From Euryarchaeota archaeon Ods02 (GTDB taxonomy: Archaea; Halobacteriota; Halobacteria; Halobacteriales; Halorutilaceae): 64,000 nucleotides of DNA. Below are positions 25,098-34,227 of this stretch, one piece after another. The DNA lies in assembly GCA_028751075.1 (NCBI GenBank), contig JAQZDA010000003.1:1-64000 (forward strand), read 5' to 3'. Under the pieces are notes generated by a model that made no database searches, was not told the origin of the DNA, and worked only from the letters and a program-made list of their open reading frames with translations. The position numbers were made by a program, and so were the translations under genes. Position 1 is the first letter of the stretch; every line of letters starts with the position of its first letter.

Positions 25098-27704
25098 ATG
25101 GAGCTACCTAAGTCGTACGAACCCTCCGAGGTCGAGGACAGGTGGAGGGACGCGTGGGACGACTCTCTCTACAGGTACGAGGACACCGGGTCGGAGGACT
25201 ACATCATAGATACGCCGCCGCCGTATCCGACGGGGAACCTACATATCGGTAACGCGCTCGGCTGGTGCTACATGGACTACGCCGCACGGTACAAGCGCCT
25301 GCAGGGTTTCGACGTCTCGTTCCCTCAGGGCTGGGACTGTCACGGCCTGCCGACGGAGGTGAAGGTCGAGGAGAACGAGGATGTACACCGTAGCGAGGTA
25401 CCCCGGGAGGAGTTCCGGGAGATGTGCGTGGAACACACGTACGAGATGATAGAGGAGATGAAGTCGACGATGGAGACCCTGGGGTTCAGTCAGGACTGGA
25501 CGCAGGAGTACGTGACGATGGAGCCCGAGTACTGGGGGAAGACCCAGCGGTCGTTCGTCGAGATGGTGGAGAGCGGGTACGCCTACCGCGACCACCACCC
25601 CGTCAACTGGTGTCCGCGGTGCGAGACCGCTATCGCGGACGCCGAGGTCGAACGCGAGGAACGCGACGGCGTCCTAGTCTACCTCACCTTCCCCGGCGTC
25701 GACGGTAGCGAGGACATAGAGATCGCGACCACGCGCCCCGAGCTGCTGGCGGCGTGCGGCGCCGTCGCCGTCGAACCCGATGGCGAATGGAGCAGCCACG
25801 TCGGCGACACCGTCAGGGTGCCGTTGTTCGGACAGGAGGTCGAGGTTATCGAAGACGAAGAGGTCGACAGCGAGTTCGGAACCGGTGCAGTGATGATCTG
25901 TACCTTCGGCGACAAGCAGGACGTCGACTGGTGGCTGGAGTACGACCTTGAGCTCCGGGAGGCGTTCACCCGACAGGGCACCCTCACCGCGCTCGCCGAC
26001 GGGTACGAGGGCATGGAGATAGAGGAAGCGAAGGAAGCCATCACCGCGGACCTCCGCGACGAAGGCTATCTGTACGACGAGGAACCCGTCGACCAGGCGG
26101 TCGGCACCTGCTGGCGCTGCGACACAGCTATCGAGATACTGGCGGAGGAGCAGTGGTTCATCGAGGTCCGCGAAGACGAGGTCCTGGAGAAAGCACGGGA
26201 GGTCGACTGGATACCCGACCACGCCTACACCCGCTTGGAGGACTGGACCCAGGGAATGGAGTGGGACTGGGTCATAAGTCGACAGCGGGTGTTCGCCACG
26301 CCGTTCCCCGTCTGGTACTGCGGCAGCTGCGGTGAACCCTACGTCGCGGACGTCGAAGACCTCCCGGTGGATCCCGAGGAGGAGACGCCGGAGGGAGACT
26401 GCGGTGAATGCGGTTCAGGTGACTGGGTATCGGAGTCCGACGTCATGGACACCTGGATGGACTCGTCGATAAGCGCCCTCCACGTCGGCGGCTGGCCGGA
26501 GGAGGAGTTCCAGTCCACGGGATTGAGGGAGCAGGGACACGACATAATCAGGACGTGGGCGTTCTACACCATCCTCCGGACCGCCGCATTGGAGGACGAA
26601 CGACCGTGGGACGACGCCCTCGTCAACGGCATGGTGTTCGGAGACGACGGCCACAAGATGTCGAAGTCCCGAGGTAACTTCGTGCAGCCGGAGGAGGTCG
26701 TCGACGAGTACGGCGCGGACGCGTTCCGGCAGGCGATGGCGTCTGCCGGCCGCCCCGGAAGCGACATACAGTTCCAGTGGAAGGAGGTTGAACGCGCTTC
26801 GAAGTTCCAGACGAAGACCTGGAACGTCTACAGGTTCGCCAGCGATCACGTCGCCAGAGACAGCTACAGCTACCCAGGCGTCGACAGCCCGCCGGAGCTG
26901 CGTCTCGCCGACAGATGGATACTGTCACGGCTGACGGAGGTGACGGAAGAGGTGGAGGAGCTGATGGACGGTTACAGGTTCGACCTCGCGTTGCAGGAGG
27001 TCAGGGAGTTCCTCTGGAACGACGTAGCCGACGACTACGTGGAGCTAGTGAAAGGCCGGCTCTACGAGGAAGAAGGTGAAGGCTACGAAGCCGTCCGTTG
27101 GACGCTTCGGACGCTGCTGGAGAGCGTCGTCGTGATGGTGTCGCCGTTCGCTCCGTACTTCGCGGAGGAGGTCTACAGCGGCCTCCGTGAGGGAAGCGTC
27201 CACGAAACCTCGTGGCCGGAGGTCGACCTCAGGGACGAGGAAGCCGAGAGAGCGGGTGATGTGCTCGCCGACGTCGTGTCCTCGGTGCGTAGGTGGAAGA
27301 GCGACATGGGTATGGCGTTGAACGAGGAGATGGGTGACGTCGAAGTCTACGCCGACGTAGAGCTCGATGTAGAAGATGCGTCTAACGCTCTCGCCGCCGA
27401 CGTCTCCGCATACACAGGTGAACCCGACCTCGAACGCGTGCCCTCTGGAGTTGACGCCGACATGAGCGTCCTCGGACCCGAGTTCAAGGGTGCGGCCGGA
27501 GACGTCGTCAGCGCGTTAGAGTCGATGGATCCCGACGTGTTAGCGGACGCCGAAGACTGCGTAACCGTCGACGTCGCGGGTAGCGAGGAGGAGGTGTCCA
27601 CGGATGCGTTCGAACCGACTTTCGACCTCAGGAGCGGTGGACGGGAGGTCACTGTAGTAGATACGGAAGCGGAGGACGTCTCAGTTATCGTCTACACCGA
27701 CTGA
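25098..27704 (+). CDS. valS: Valyl-tRNA synthetase
   Basis: 868 residues, class I synthetase. HIGH motif TGNLHIGNALGW, KMSKS motif GHKMSKSRGN, editing CP1 domain with TTRPELLAACGAVAV, and two zinc-knuckle-like Cys sets (WCPRCETAIADAEVE, CWRCDTAIEIL). DYIIDTPPPYPTGNLH and PQGWDCHGLPTEVKVEE identify ValRS rather than IleRS. The C terminus ends in a short acidic domain without the long bacterial coiled coil, as in archaeal forms. It follows top6A by 66 bp. Confidence 0.95.
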   Translation: MELPKSYEPSEVEDRWRDAWDDSLYRYEDTGSEDYIIDTPPPYPTGNLHIGNALGWCYMDYAARYKRLQGFDVSFPQGWDCHGLPTEVKVEENEDVHRSEVPREEFREMCVEHTYEMIEEMKSTMETLGFSQDWTQEYVTMEPEYWGKTQRSFVEMVESGYAYRDHHPVNWCPRCETAIADAEVEREERDGVLVYLTFPGVDGSEDIEIATTRPELLAACGAVAVEPDGEWSSHVGDTVRVPLFGQEVEVIEDEEVDSEFGTGAVMICTFGDKQDVDWWLEYDLELREAFTRQGTLTALADGYEGMEIEEAKEAITADLRDEGYLYDEEPVDQAVGTCWRCDTAIEILAEEQWFIEVREDEVLEKAREVDWIPDHAYTRLEDWTQGMEWDWVISRQRVFATPFPVWYCGSCGEPYVADVEDLPVDPEEETPEGDCGECGSGDWVSESDVMDTWMDSSISALHVGGWPEEEFQSTGLREQGHDIIRTWAFYTILRTAALEDERPWDDALVNGMVFGDDGHKMSKSRGNFVQPEEVVDEYGADAFRQAMASAGRPGSDIQFQWKEVERASKFQTKTWNVYRFASDHVARDSYSYPGVDSPPELRLADRWILSRLTEVTEEVEELMDGYRFDLALQEVREFLWNDVADDYVELVKGRLYEEEGEGYEAVRWTLRTLLESVVVMVSPFAPYFAEEVYSGLREGSVHETSWPEVDLRDEEAERAGDVLADVVSSVRRWKSDMGMALNEEMGDVEVYADVELDVEDASNALAADVSAYTGEPDLERVPSGVDADMSVLGPEFKGAAGDVVSALESMDPDVLADAEDCVTVDVAGSEEEVSTDAFEPTFDLRSGGREVTVVDTEAEDVSVIVYTD

Positions 27705-27730
27705 CTTAGCCGGTGCTGTTGTAGAGTTGT

Positions 27731-28081
27731 TCACCGGTTTGCTTTACCGTGCCGTCGCAAGAGGTAGTAGACTCCGACGACGGCGCCCAGAACGGGCACG
27801 CTGGCGGCCGCTATGGTCTTGAACCCCGGGCTCCAGAGGTATCCCTCTCTCTCGAGTATCTCGGCCTCACGGTAGACTCCATAAGGCGTCAGGAACCAGC
27901 CGATAGCGACGGGCAGGACTCCGTAGACCGGCTGGTCAGCGGTCAAGAACACCGCGACTCCGGCAGCTGTGAAAAGCACGCCGAAGACTACCGCGGTCAA
28001 AGCCCAAGCCTCCTCCTCAACGTAGGGGCAGACGGTTGCTTCGACGTCTCCCTCCACCTCTATACCGCGTTTCCTGCTCAT
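27731..28081 (-). CDS. Small membrane protein, uncharacterised
   Basis: 116 residues with three hydrophobic stretches (ALTAVVFGVLFTAAGVAVFL, VYGVLPVAIGWFLTPYGVY, TIAAASVPVLGAVVGVYYLL) and a basic C-terminal tail RRHGKANR facing the cytoplasm. The N-terminal 25 residues are acidic with one Cys. It resembles many unnamed halobacterial membrane proteins. It converges on valS. Confidence 0.7.
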   Translation of the reverse strand: MSRKRGIEVEGDVEATVCPYVEEEAWALTAVVFGVLFTAAGVAVFLTADQPVYGVLPVAIGWFLTPYGVYREAEILEREGYLWSPGFKTIAAASVPVLGAVVGVYYLLRRHGKANR

Positions 28082-28220
28082 ACCTATACCTGATTCACCC
28101 GTGGTACAAAAACGTACGTTGAAACCGGTCGATATAGCTCCGACGCTGAAGCAGGGAAGAACGTGACCACGTACTGGATACGAAGGGTTTATGTCTCGTT
28201 TCGGACAAGTGAAGGACAGA

Positions 28221-28295
28221 GGGACCGTGGGGTAGCTTGGCCCATCCTCGGCCGCTGGGGGCGGTCGGACTTGAGTTCGAATCTCAACGGTCCCA
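28221..28295 (+). tRNA. tRNA-Pro (GGG)
   Basis: Acceptor stem GGGACCG/CGGTCCC, D-arm GGGTAGCTTGG, anticodon stem GGCCG/CGGTC with loop CTGGGGG (U33, anticodon GGG), T-arm TTGAGTTCGAATCTCAA, discriminator A. No intron and no encoded CCA. A TATA-like GGTTTATG lies about 28 bp upstream. Unlike the Ser and Asp tRNA genes of this window, no repeat element follows; a short T-run (ATCTTTACC) does. Confidence 0.95.
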
Positions 28296-28405
28296 TCTTT
28301 ACCCGAGTTCTTTCCTGTTCAACTTCGGATGTCTTCTTCGACGTATGGTTATATCTCACCTGGAACCGGCACAGCGTTTAATACATAAGCTCGTTACCAG
28401 TATCC

Positions 28406-28687
28406 ATGAGGCTTCCTGAGACCCGTGAGGTGCTTGTGAAGGAGCTGGAGTTTCCGGCGTCTGTGGAGGAGGTGGTTGAAGCGGTCGGTGAACTCTGTAT
28501 CGAGACTCCGTTAGGTGGTGAGGAAGATCTTTCGTCGACGTTGGAACGCTGTGGTGAGGCGGAGTTCAACTCCGTCGACGAGCTCTACGACTCCATCGTA
28601 GGCAGCGTCGGCAGAGAACACGTTGGAAGACAGAGGTACGACGACCGCGGACCCAGCCTCGGCGACGACGAGGAGGTGTCTTTCTGA
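28406..28687 (+). CDS. DUF5789-like small halobacterial protein
   Basis: 93 residues: begins MRLPETREVLVKELEFPASV, includes EVVEAVGELCIETPLGGEE and the conserved tail VGREHVGRQRYDDRGP ending GDDEEVSF. This pattern (RLxET start, VGRxxYxDR, SF end) matches halobacterial DUF5789/DUF2795-type proteins. The TGA overlaps the next ATG (TGATG), so it is coupled with the AdkA-like gene. Function unknown. Confidence 0.75.
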   Translation: MRLPETREVLVKELEFPASVEEVVEAVGELCIETPLGGEEDLSSTLERCGEAEFNSVDELYDSIVGSVGREHVGRQRYDDRGPSLGDDEEVSF

Positions 28688-29244
28688 TGGACGTGACCCT
28701 GGTGTCGGGTGTCCCGGGCGCCGGTGTGTCTAGCGTCGTCTCGGCTGCTACGAAGGAGCTCGACGACGTCCGGTTGTTCAACTTCGGAGACGTCATGCTG
28801 GAGCAGGCGATGGCGCGTCGGGTTGCGGAGTCACGCGACGACCTCGGAGACATCCCGGCGTACGAACGCGAGTACCTGCAGCGCGCCGCCGCCGAGTACG
28901 TTCGAGACCAATCCACGGGAACCGACCTGCTGGTGAACGCCCGGTTCGTCGTCGCTACCTCACAGGGATACGTCCACGGTCTACCGGAGGACGTCCTCTG
29001 GGAGATCAATCCCGACAGGTTCGTGGTCGTGGAAGCGCCTCCATCCGCGGTATCCCGACGTCGAGACGCGGACGAATACCGTATCTATCCAGAGGCGACG
29101 GAGGAAAGCCTGGAGTTCCATCAGGAGCTCAACCGACAGGCTGCCCTCCTGTACTCCGCCCGAGTCGGTGGTTCGATCCACCACGTCAGCAACGAGGACA
29201 CAGTCGAGTCAGCGAAAGACCGGTTGATCGAAGTGATCAGCTGA
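28687..29244 (+). CDS. Archaeal adenylate kinase (AdkA) homologue with altered P-loop
   Basis: 185 residues, co-linear with archaeal AdkA: VRLFNFGDVMLEQAMAR, DLLVNARFVVATSQGYVHGL (AdkA DTHA..TPSGYLPGL segment), LWEINPDRFVVVEAPP and SRRRDADEYR (lid). But the P-loop reads GVPGAGVSS where AdkA has GxPGxGKST: Lys is Val (codon GTG). The rest of the fold looks intact and the gene is coupled to its upstream neighbour, so it does not look like decay. It may have lost phosphoryl transfer, or use another residue. Whether a second adenylate kinase exists elsewhere in the genome is unknown. Confidence 0.82.
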   Translation: MDVTLVSGVPGAGVSSVVSAATKELDDVRLFNFGDVMLEQAMARRVAESRDDLGDIPAYEREYLQRAAAEYVRDQSTGTDLLVNARFVVATSQGYVHGLPEDVLWEINPDRFVVVEAPPSAVSRRRDADEYRIYPEATEESLEFHQELNRQAALLYSARVGGSIHHVSNEDTVESAKDRLIEVIS

Positions 29245-29701
29245 GTTTCGAGGATTCCGGGTTGATAGAGTTAGGGGGTTCAGAGGCAGAAGACCTACTT
29301 GACCAGCTTTCCCCCGGCGACTTAGCCCGCGCGGCCACCGCGCAGACCGACCTCTATGTACGTCGTGAGCCGTCGTGCGAAAACCGGTTTGCCTTGAAGC
29401 CACCGACCTATGATTGCGGAGGCGGTAAAACCACCAGATTGCGTCGGACCCTTTACGCGTGAAAACACTGTAAAAACTCCTAAGCGTCACGTCGTTTGAT
29501 AACCCTGCACCCCTTAACTGAAACCGCTCCTGCATTACGCACGGAGCTACCCCCCAACTAACGGCGGAGACCCCGATTACCCGTCGAGGACTACCCCGTC
29601 CTCGACATCTTTCTCGCTGCCACCAAATCCATTAGAGCAACAACAGTTCGGGTTTCGGGAAAGGTTCGAGTAGATTCTGAGTTTGTTCAGCAGGACAGTA
29701 T
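29245..29701. other. 457-bp gap: hairpins but no convincing gene
   Basis: No ORF with haloarchaeal composition. A 66-codon TTG-start frame (29262-29462) is Arg/Thr rich, and an opposing frame (29209-29535) is basic. Visible structures: GCGCGG (29329-29334) / CCGCGC (29338-29343) and a perfect 9-bp stem GTCGAGGAC (29583-29591) / GTCCTCGAC (29598-29606) followed by ATCTTTCTC. The second could end transcription of the converging DUF3054 gene's opposite strand or belong to an unannotated RNA. I could not match the gap to 7S RNA, RNase P RNA or a tRNA. Confidence 0.4.
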
Positions 29702-30127
29702 CTACCTGTCGACGTAGACTACAGATAACCGCCAGGGCAAGATCACTAGAAGACCGAAACCGACCATGACGACGGTGAACTCCAGGGCGATAGAGAGATC
29801 TACTTCTGCCCCCGAGATGTAACGAGGACTGTACCTTAGGACAGCGCCGAGCAAGGCACCCGCAACCCAAGCCGATGCTGCAGAGACTGCTGCGTACCTG
29901 TAGCTAGAGCGAGCACGGGCTCCCTGGGCATTCAAAGCAGCCGAGGCGGCCAGCCATCCTATGACGAACGGTGCAGCCGTCTGCAGCCAGTGCACGGGGT
30001 TCGCTAACGCATTCACGTCGTGGGTGTACAGTCCGAAGGCGACGAACCCCATCAACACAGCTACGTCCCCTCCCACTACCCAGGGGGAAGGGGAGATATC
30101 CGGACGCAAGTCCCTGAGTCTGGACAT
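29702..30127 (-). CDS. DUF3054 membrane protein
   Basis: 141 residues with four predicted membrane helices: VAVLMGFVAFGLYTHDVNAL, WLQTAAPFVIGWLAASAAL, AVSAASAWVAGALLGAVLRY and LEFTVVMVGFGLLVILPWRL. TAAPFVIGWL and the 4-helix layout match DUF3054, common in haloarchaea and actinobacteria and of unknown function. A TATA-like CTTTAGC lies about 25 bp upstream of the ATG on the minus strand. Confidence 0.82.
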   Translation of the reverse strand: MSRLRDLRPDISPSPWVVGGDVAVLMGFVAFGLYTHDVNALANPVHWLQTAAPFVIGWLAASAALNAQGARARSSYRYAAVSAASAWVAGALLGAVLRYSPRYISGAEVDLSIALEFTVVMVGFGLLVILPWRLSVVYVDR

Positions 30128-30220
30128 ACCTAGAGTTAGATTGGTGGAGAGCTAAAGTCACTCGAAACTATCCCGAGCGAACCCGACCTCCTCCGCCGTC
30201 GTCGACCCCGATCCTACCGT

Positions 30221-30835
30221 TCAGTAGACGTCCTCCAGCTCACCCTTCACCTGCGTCAATGCTTCCGTCTCAGCGGCCCTGAACGCCCTGATGGATTCAC
30301 GGGTGTACTCGTACTCGTTCCGGGTCAGAGGTATCTTGACCGCAAGAACTATTTCGTCCTCGAACCTGCGAGCGGCCTCGTGAGCGCCGAACAGCGACTC
30401 AAACGCCGACACAGCCTCCTCGAGCGTGCAGTTTTCGGGGAAAGCCCGCCAGAACCCTTGGGAGTCGGAGGACACCGCGGGTTCCAGCTGGCGGCAGACC
30501 GAGCGGTATCTGTCTTCGACGGCGTCTTCGAAGGCCTCTCTGTCGTCCCCCCGGTACTTCCGGAGGTATATCTCCCCGTCCAGGAACTCCGAGGCGTGTT
30601 CGTCTACGTCTCCCAGGCAACCGTCCAGAACGGCAGTGTACTGTCGCGTCAGAAGCTTCGTCTGACCGGATTTGAGGTCGTCAAGAACGCCAGAGATCCG
30701 TCTCTTCGCCCTTCTCTCGCTCACCAAGGGAAGGTTTACGACGTTGCTGGGTTTGAACTCGTAGGCAGCGGTCTCCGCCACGTACTCCGCGTAACCATCC
30801 ATAACCTCACGCGCTCTATCTACGTCCACAGACAC
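30221..30835 (-). CDS. Uncharacterised helical cytoplasmic protein
   Basis: 204 residues, no signal or membrane segment, mostly predicted alpha-helix, with three Cys (CLGDVDEH, CRQLEPAV, ENCTLEEA). It begins at a GTG; GTTTATC lies about 20 bp upstream. I do not recognise a domain. It stands alone between DUF3054 and the permease gene. Confidence 0.65.
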   Translation of the reverse strand: MSVDVDRAREVMDGYAEYVAETAAYEFKPSNVVNLPLVSERRAKRRISGVLDDLKSGQTKLLTRQYTAVLDGCLGDVDEHASEFLDGEIYLRKYRGDDREAFEDAVEDRYRSVCRQLEPAVSSDSQGFWRAFPENCTLEEAVSAFESLFGAHEAARRFEDEIVLAVKIPLTRNEYEYTRESIRAFRAAETEALTQVKGELEDVY

Positions 30836-30942
30836 CTCTGGATGCCGGACAAGATAAACCCAACCCCGAGCTACGGAGACACCGCTATGAGGTCACTGCA
30901 GAAGCCAGGGGAAACCGAGGTTCACACCACATCTGTGTTCCG

Positions 30943-32760
30943 TCAGACACCCCAGATTACGGCGATACCCACTGTGGTCACGACCGCTAACAGGAACTGC
31001 AGAGGTGCGCCGACGCGGAGGAAGTCGCTGAACCGGTAGCCGCCGGGGCCGTACACCATGAGGTTCGTCTGATACCCCACCGGTGTCATGAACGACGTCG
31101 CCGCGGCGAACATCACCGCGAGAAGGAAGCTGAACTCGTCCGCCCCCATCCTCTGTGCGCCGTCGACGGCGACGGGTATCATCAGCACCACGGTGGCGAC
31201 CGGGGTGATGACGTTGCTGAACAACCCTGTGAGGATGTAGAACAGGAACATCACCGCCAACACCGGTAGATACGCCTCCGTCGACACCACGAGGTCGGCG
31301 ATGAACGCAGCACCGCCGGTGGCCTCCATCGCGAGTCCGAGCGGGATGACGCCGGCGAGGAGGAAGATGATGTTCCAGCTGACGGCGTCGTAGGCGTCGG
31401 ACGACGACAGCACGCCGGTGACCAGCATCACGAACACTCCGCCGAGCGCGGCGATGACGACGCTCAACCACCCCATCGCTGCGACGAAGACCACCGCTGC
31501 CATCGTCGCCACCGCGACCGGAGTCCTGGGGTCTAGTTCGACGTCCTCCTCGACATCAACGGTCAACGTCGACTCCACGAGGAACAGGTCCCCTGTCTCG
31601 CTGAACTGCACGAGCGCGGTTTCGTCGCTCTGCACCAGAAGTGTGTCACCGGGCTCCAGCGTGAGGTCGTCGAACGCCGACCGAATCAGCGTGTCGCCGC
31701 GGCGCACCGCCAGCAGGGTGGTGTCGTACCGCTCCTGCAGCGCAGCCTCCGCCAGCGACTCACGGGTGAACGCGGAGTCCTCCGGCAGGACGAGCTTCGC
31801 CAGGGTGACGTCGTCGGTGAGGAACCCTTCCTCGGTTATCTCCGCGCGCTGCAGCAGCCGGACCTCGTGGCGTTCGCGGAACCGCTGTATCTCGTCTTCC
31901 GCGCCGTGCAGCGTCAGTCGGTCACCGTCCTCGATGACGACGTCGGTGTTCGGCGCGCTGTACTTGAGGTCGCCGCGTATCACCTGCAGCACCTCGACGT
32001 CTGCCTTTATGCGTTCTTGGACGTCGTCGACGTCGAGGCCGACGAGAGGGCTATCGGCGGTGACGCGGACGCGGGCGAGGTGGTCTTCAAGCTCGAACTC
32101 CTCGACGAGGTCGACGTCGGCGGGGATGCGCGCCGGAACCAGCCAGCGACCCACCGTGAGGAGGTACAGGGTGCCGACAGCCAGGATTACGACGCCGAGC
32201 GCGGTGAACTCGAACATCCCGATGGCGGCGCGGTCCTCGATCAACTGGCCGGCGAGGTTGCTGGCTAAGAGGTTGGTGGAGGTTCCGATGAGGGTGAGGG
32301 TGCCGCCGAGGATGGCGGCGTAGCTCAGGGGTAGGAGGAGCTTCGACGGCGAGATACCTGCTTTCTTCGCGAGATCCGTTATCATGGGGATGAAGACGGC
32401 GACGACGGGTGTGTTGTTGATGAAGCCGGCGATGGGTCCCGTGGTTCCCACCGTGGCGGCGAGCGCGCGGCGTTCGTCTCCACGGGTCCAGTCCGCTAGC
32501 TTGACGCCGAGCAGCTGCACGAGACCGGTTTTCTGCACGCCCGCTGACAGCATGTACATCGCTACGATGGTGATGGTGGCGGTGTTCGAGAACCCGCTGA
32601 TGGCGTCCGTGCGCTCGATACCTATGAAGGGCGCCATAGCGCCGAGCGCGAAGATAACTCCGATGGCGGTGACGTCGTTCGGGATGACCTCGCTGACGAA
32701 CAGCACGAGCGCGACCGCGATCAACCCGAAGACAAGCAGAGCTTCGAAAGGAGGAAGCAT
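30943..32760 (-). CDS. SLC13-family permease with two TrkA-C (RCK-C) domains
   Basis: 605 residues: CitMHS/SLC13 membrane half (about 1-185), two cytoplasmic TrkA_C domains (about 200-285 with DVDDVQERIKADVEVLQVIR, and 290-370 with RRGDTLIRSAFDDLTLEPGD), then the second membrane half. Hairpin motifs GFINNTPVVAVFIP, IGTSTNLLASN and NVITPVATVVLM, with SFMTPVGYQTNLMVYGPGGY at the end, are typical of sodium-coupled anion (sulfate/dicarboxylate) carriers. Substrate unknown. The ATG at 32760 is preferred; the longer frame upstream is Ser-rich and overlaps the divergent TFS-like promoter. Confidence 0.88.
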   Translation of the reverse strand: MLPPFEALLVFGLIAVALVLFVSEVIPNDVTAIGVIFALGAMAPFIGIERTDAISGFSNTATITIVAMYMLSAGVQKTGLVQLLGVKLADWTRGDERRALAATVGTTGPIAGFINNTPVVAVFIPMITDLAKKAGISPSKLLLPLSYAAILGGTLTLIGTSTNLLASNLAGQLIEDRAAIGMFEFTALGVVILAVGTLYLLTVGRWLVPARIPADVDLVEEFELEDHLARVRVTADSPLVGLDVDDVQERIKADVEVLQVIRGDLKYSAPNTDVVIEDGDRLTLHGAEDEIQRFRERHEVRLLQRAEITEEGFLTDDVTLAKLVLPEDSAFTRESLAEAALQERYDTTLLAVRRGDTLIRSAFDDLTLEPGDTLLVQSDETALVQFSETGDLFLVESTLTVDVEEDVELDPRTPVAVATMAAVVFVAAMGWLSVVIAALGGVFVMLVTGVLSSSDAYDAVSWNIIFLLAGVIPLGLAMEATGGAAFIADLVVSTEAYLPVLAVMFLFYILTGLFSNVITPVATVVLMIPVAVDGAQRMGADEFSFLLAVMFAAATSFMTPVGYQTNLMVYGPGGYRFSDFLRVGAPLQFLLAVVTTVGIAVIWGV

Positions 32761-32875
32761 GGTTACTGCTTTACAACAAGTAGCTAACTGTTTAGGGGTT
32801 TCGGTGGTGGGGATACACGGTCGAGACGACCGGAAGCTAACGCATTTATCGGACGACCGTGTAAGGGTAGTTCGT

Positions 32876-33190
32876 ATGCAGTTCTGCGACGACTGTGGTT
32901 CGATGATGCACGCGGACGAGGACGCGTGGAGGTGTAGCTCCTGCGGCAACGAGGAGCCACGGGACATGGAGGCCGAAGAGGAGATGACGACGCAGAACGC
33001 ACAGCGAGACGACGGGAAGCCCGCCGTCGTCGACGCCACCCGGGACTCCGACGAGATAGTGGAGGAGCCGTGTCCCGCGGACGACTGCGACAGCGACCAA
33101 GCCGAGTACGAGATGATGCCGAAGCCCGGCGGCTCCTACGAGGTCCGGCTGTTCACATGCGTCGAATGCGGGCACAAATGGCGGGATTGA
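32876..33190 (+). CDS. TFS/RPB9-like two-zinc-ribbon protein without the acidic cleavage loop
   Basis: 104 residues. N-terminal ribbon MQFCDDCGSMMHADED...WRCSSCGNEEP and C-terminal ribbon CPADDC...FTCVECGHKWRD identify the RPA12/RPB9/TFS family of RNA polymerase-associated factors. In TFS/TFIIS the loop of the C-terminal ribbon carries the Asp-Glu pair that stimulates transcript cleavage; here it reads MMPKPGGSYEVR with no such pair. This agrees with a halobacterial TFS paralogue that should bind polymerase but not rescue it. A TATA-like ATTTATCG is about 29 bp upstream. Confidence 0.82.
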   Translation: MQFCDDCGSMMHADEDAWRCSSCGNEEPRDMEAEEEMTTQNAQRDDGKPAVVDATRDSDEIVEEPCPADDCDSDQAEYEMMPKPGGSYEVRLFTCVECGHKWRD

Positions 33191-33233
33191 GAGCGCATCT
33201 CACTGCATTAGAGTGTAACCGTATGTCGGCTGC

Positions 33234-34031
33234 TCAAGACGGCGTAGGTGGGAACGCCGGATATCTCCCGCCTCCTTCCGTGTGCCATCCGTCGAGCTCC
33301 ACCCAGACACCGTCCGAGCCTTGGACGCCATGGTCACCGCTTACTACGGTCTCGTAGTAGTTTCCGTTCCAGCCACCGGTCCACCAGTCGTTCCCTCCTC
33401 GATACCATACGCTTACCCCGAAGTCGACGTCTTGGTCTCCGCCGTGTTCTATGTATGCCGTACTGCTGGCATCGAAGTCACGGCGGTCCGGCCAGCGGGC
33501 GTGGATGGTCTCTTCGAGCTCACGCTCGACGAGCTCCAACGGTGAAACCATCGGTTCGTCTCCACGGGGATCTCGGGTGTCGATGGATTCGTCGACCTCG
33601 ATACGTGATGACACCCACAGGCTATGCCAGTGCGGTCCCTCCTCTATCTCATCTACCTCGATATTCAACATCGGGCCGTGTTCAGTGTCGACGACCGCGT
33701 AGTCGATTCCTGCGAACCGCTCGCTCTCCGTATAATGAACGTCGCCGAGGTGGTGTTCTCCGTTCTGGACCGGTAGAGGTACGAGGAACTCCGCGTCTTC
33801 GGCATCACCCTCGACGTATATGTCCACGTCGTACTCGTACGACGACGAGTAAGAGTCGTAGAAGAAGAACGTTCCAACCGCAAACAGCCCACCGAGAAGA
33901 ACCAGTGCGACGACGAGCAGAACCGATAGAGCGAGGACGGCTTTACCTGCAGCCCCCATATCGTCTACCTGGAGATTGCCGGGGACAAAGCCGAATAGTC
34001 CGCCACTGGAACGATCGCCAGAACTGGTCAT
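33234..34031 (-). CDS. Membrane-anchored extracytoplasmic protein, uncharacterised
   Basis: 265 residues. A Gly/Ser N terminus, one transmembrane helix (AVLALSVLLVVALVLLGGLF, about residues 31-55), then an acidic, Trp/Tyr/His-rich domain of about 205 residues that would face outside. Notable segments are YVEGDAEDAEFLVPLPVQNG and WYRGGNDWWTGGWNGNYYE. No domain recognised. A single gene converging on the TFS-like gene; the 200 bp upstream (34032-34227) shows nothing coding. Confidence 0.7.
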   Translation of the reverse strand: MTSSGDRSSGGLFGFVPGNLQVDDMGAAGKAVLALSVLLVVALVLLGGLFAVGTFFFYDSYSSSYEYDVDIYVEGDAEDAEFLVPLPVQNGEHHLGDVHYTESERFAGIDYAVVDTEHGPMLNIEVDEIEEGPHWHSLWVSSRIEVDESIDTRDPRGDEPMVSPLELVERELEETIHARWPDRRDFDASSTAYIEHGGDQDVDFGVSVWYRGGNDWWTGGWNGNYYETVVSGDHGVQGSDGVWVELDGWHTEGGGRYPAFPPTPS

Positions 34032-34227
34032 GTCGAGTTAACGCTCTACGTTTACATAAAGGACGATGGCTGTTCCCATTCGGAGTGCGTAGGGATTCGA
34101 CAAAAACAAGGCAAAATAAGGTCCATATCGTCAGACCTCCAACAGTTTCGACGTATGGAACCTATCTTAGTCTTCAGAAAACAGGGAAAGGGTTCTGACT
34201 GGCTCTGAAACCTCCTTGATTTCTGAA

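Noticed and set aside
25098-27704. Reading the large synthetase as isoleucyl-tRNA synthetase
   Set aside because: Length (868) and the segments DYIIDTPPPYPTGNLH and PQGWDCHGLPTEVKVEE fit ValRS; archaeal IleRS is longer and differs there.
29262-29462. 66-codon ORF after the AdkA-like gene
   Set aside because: TTG start, no promoter spacing, Thr/Arg-rich second half, overlaps hairpins; no family resemblance.
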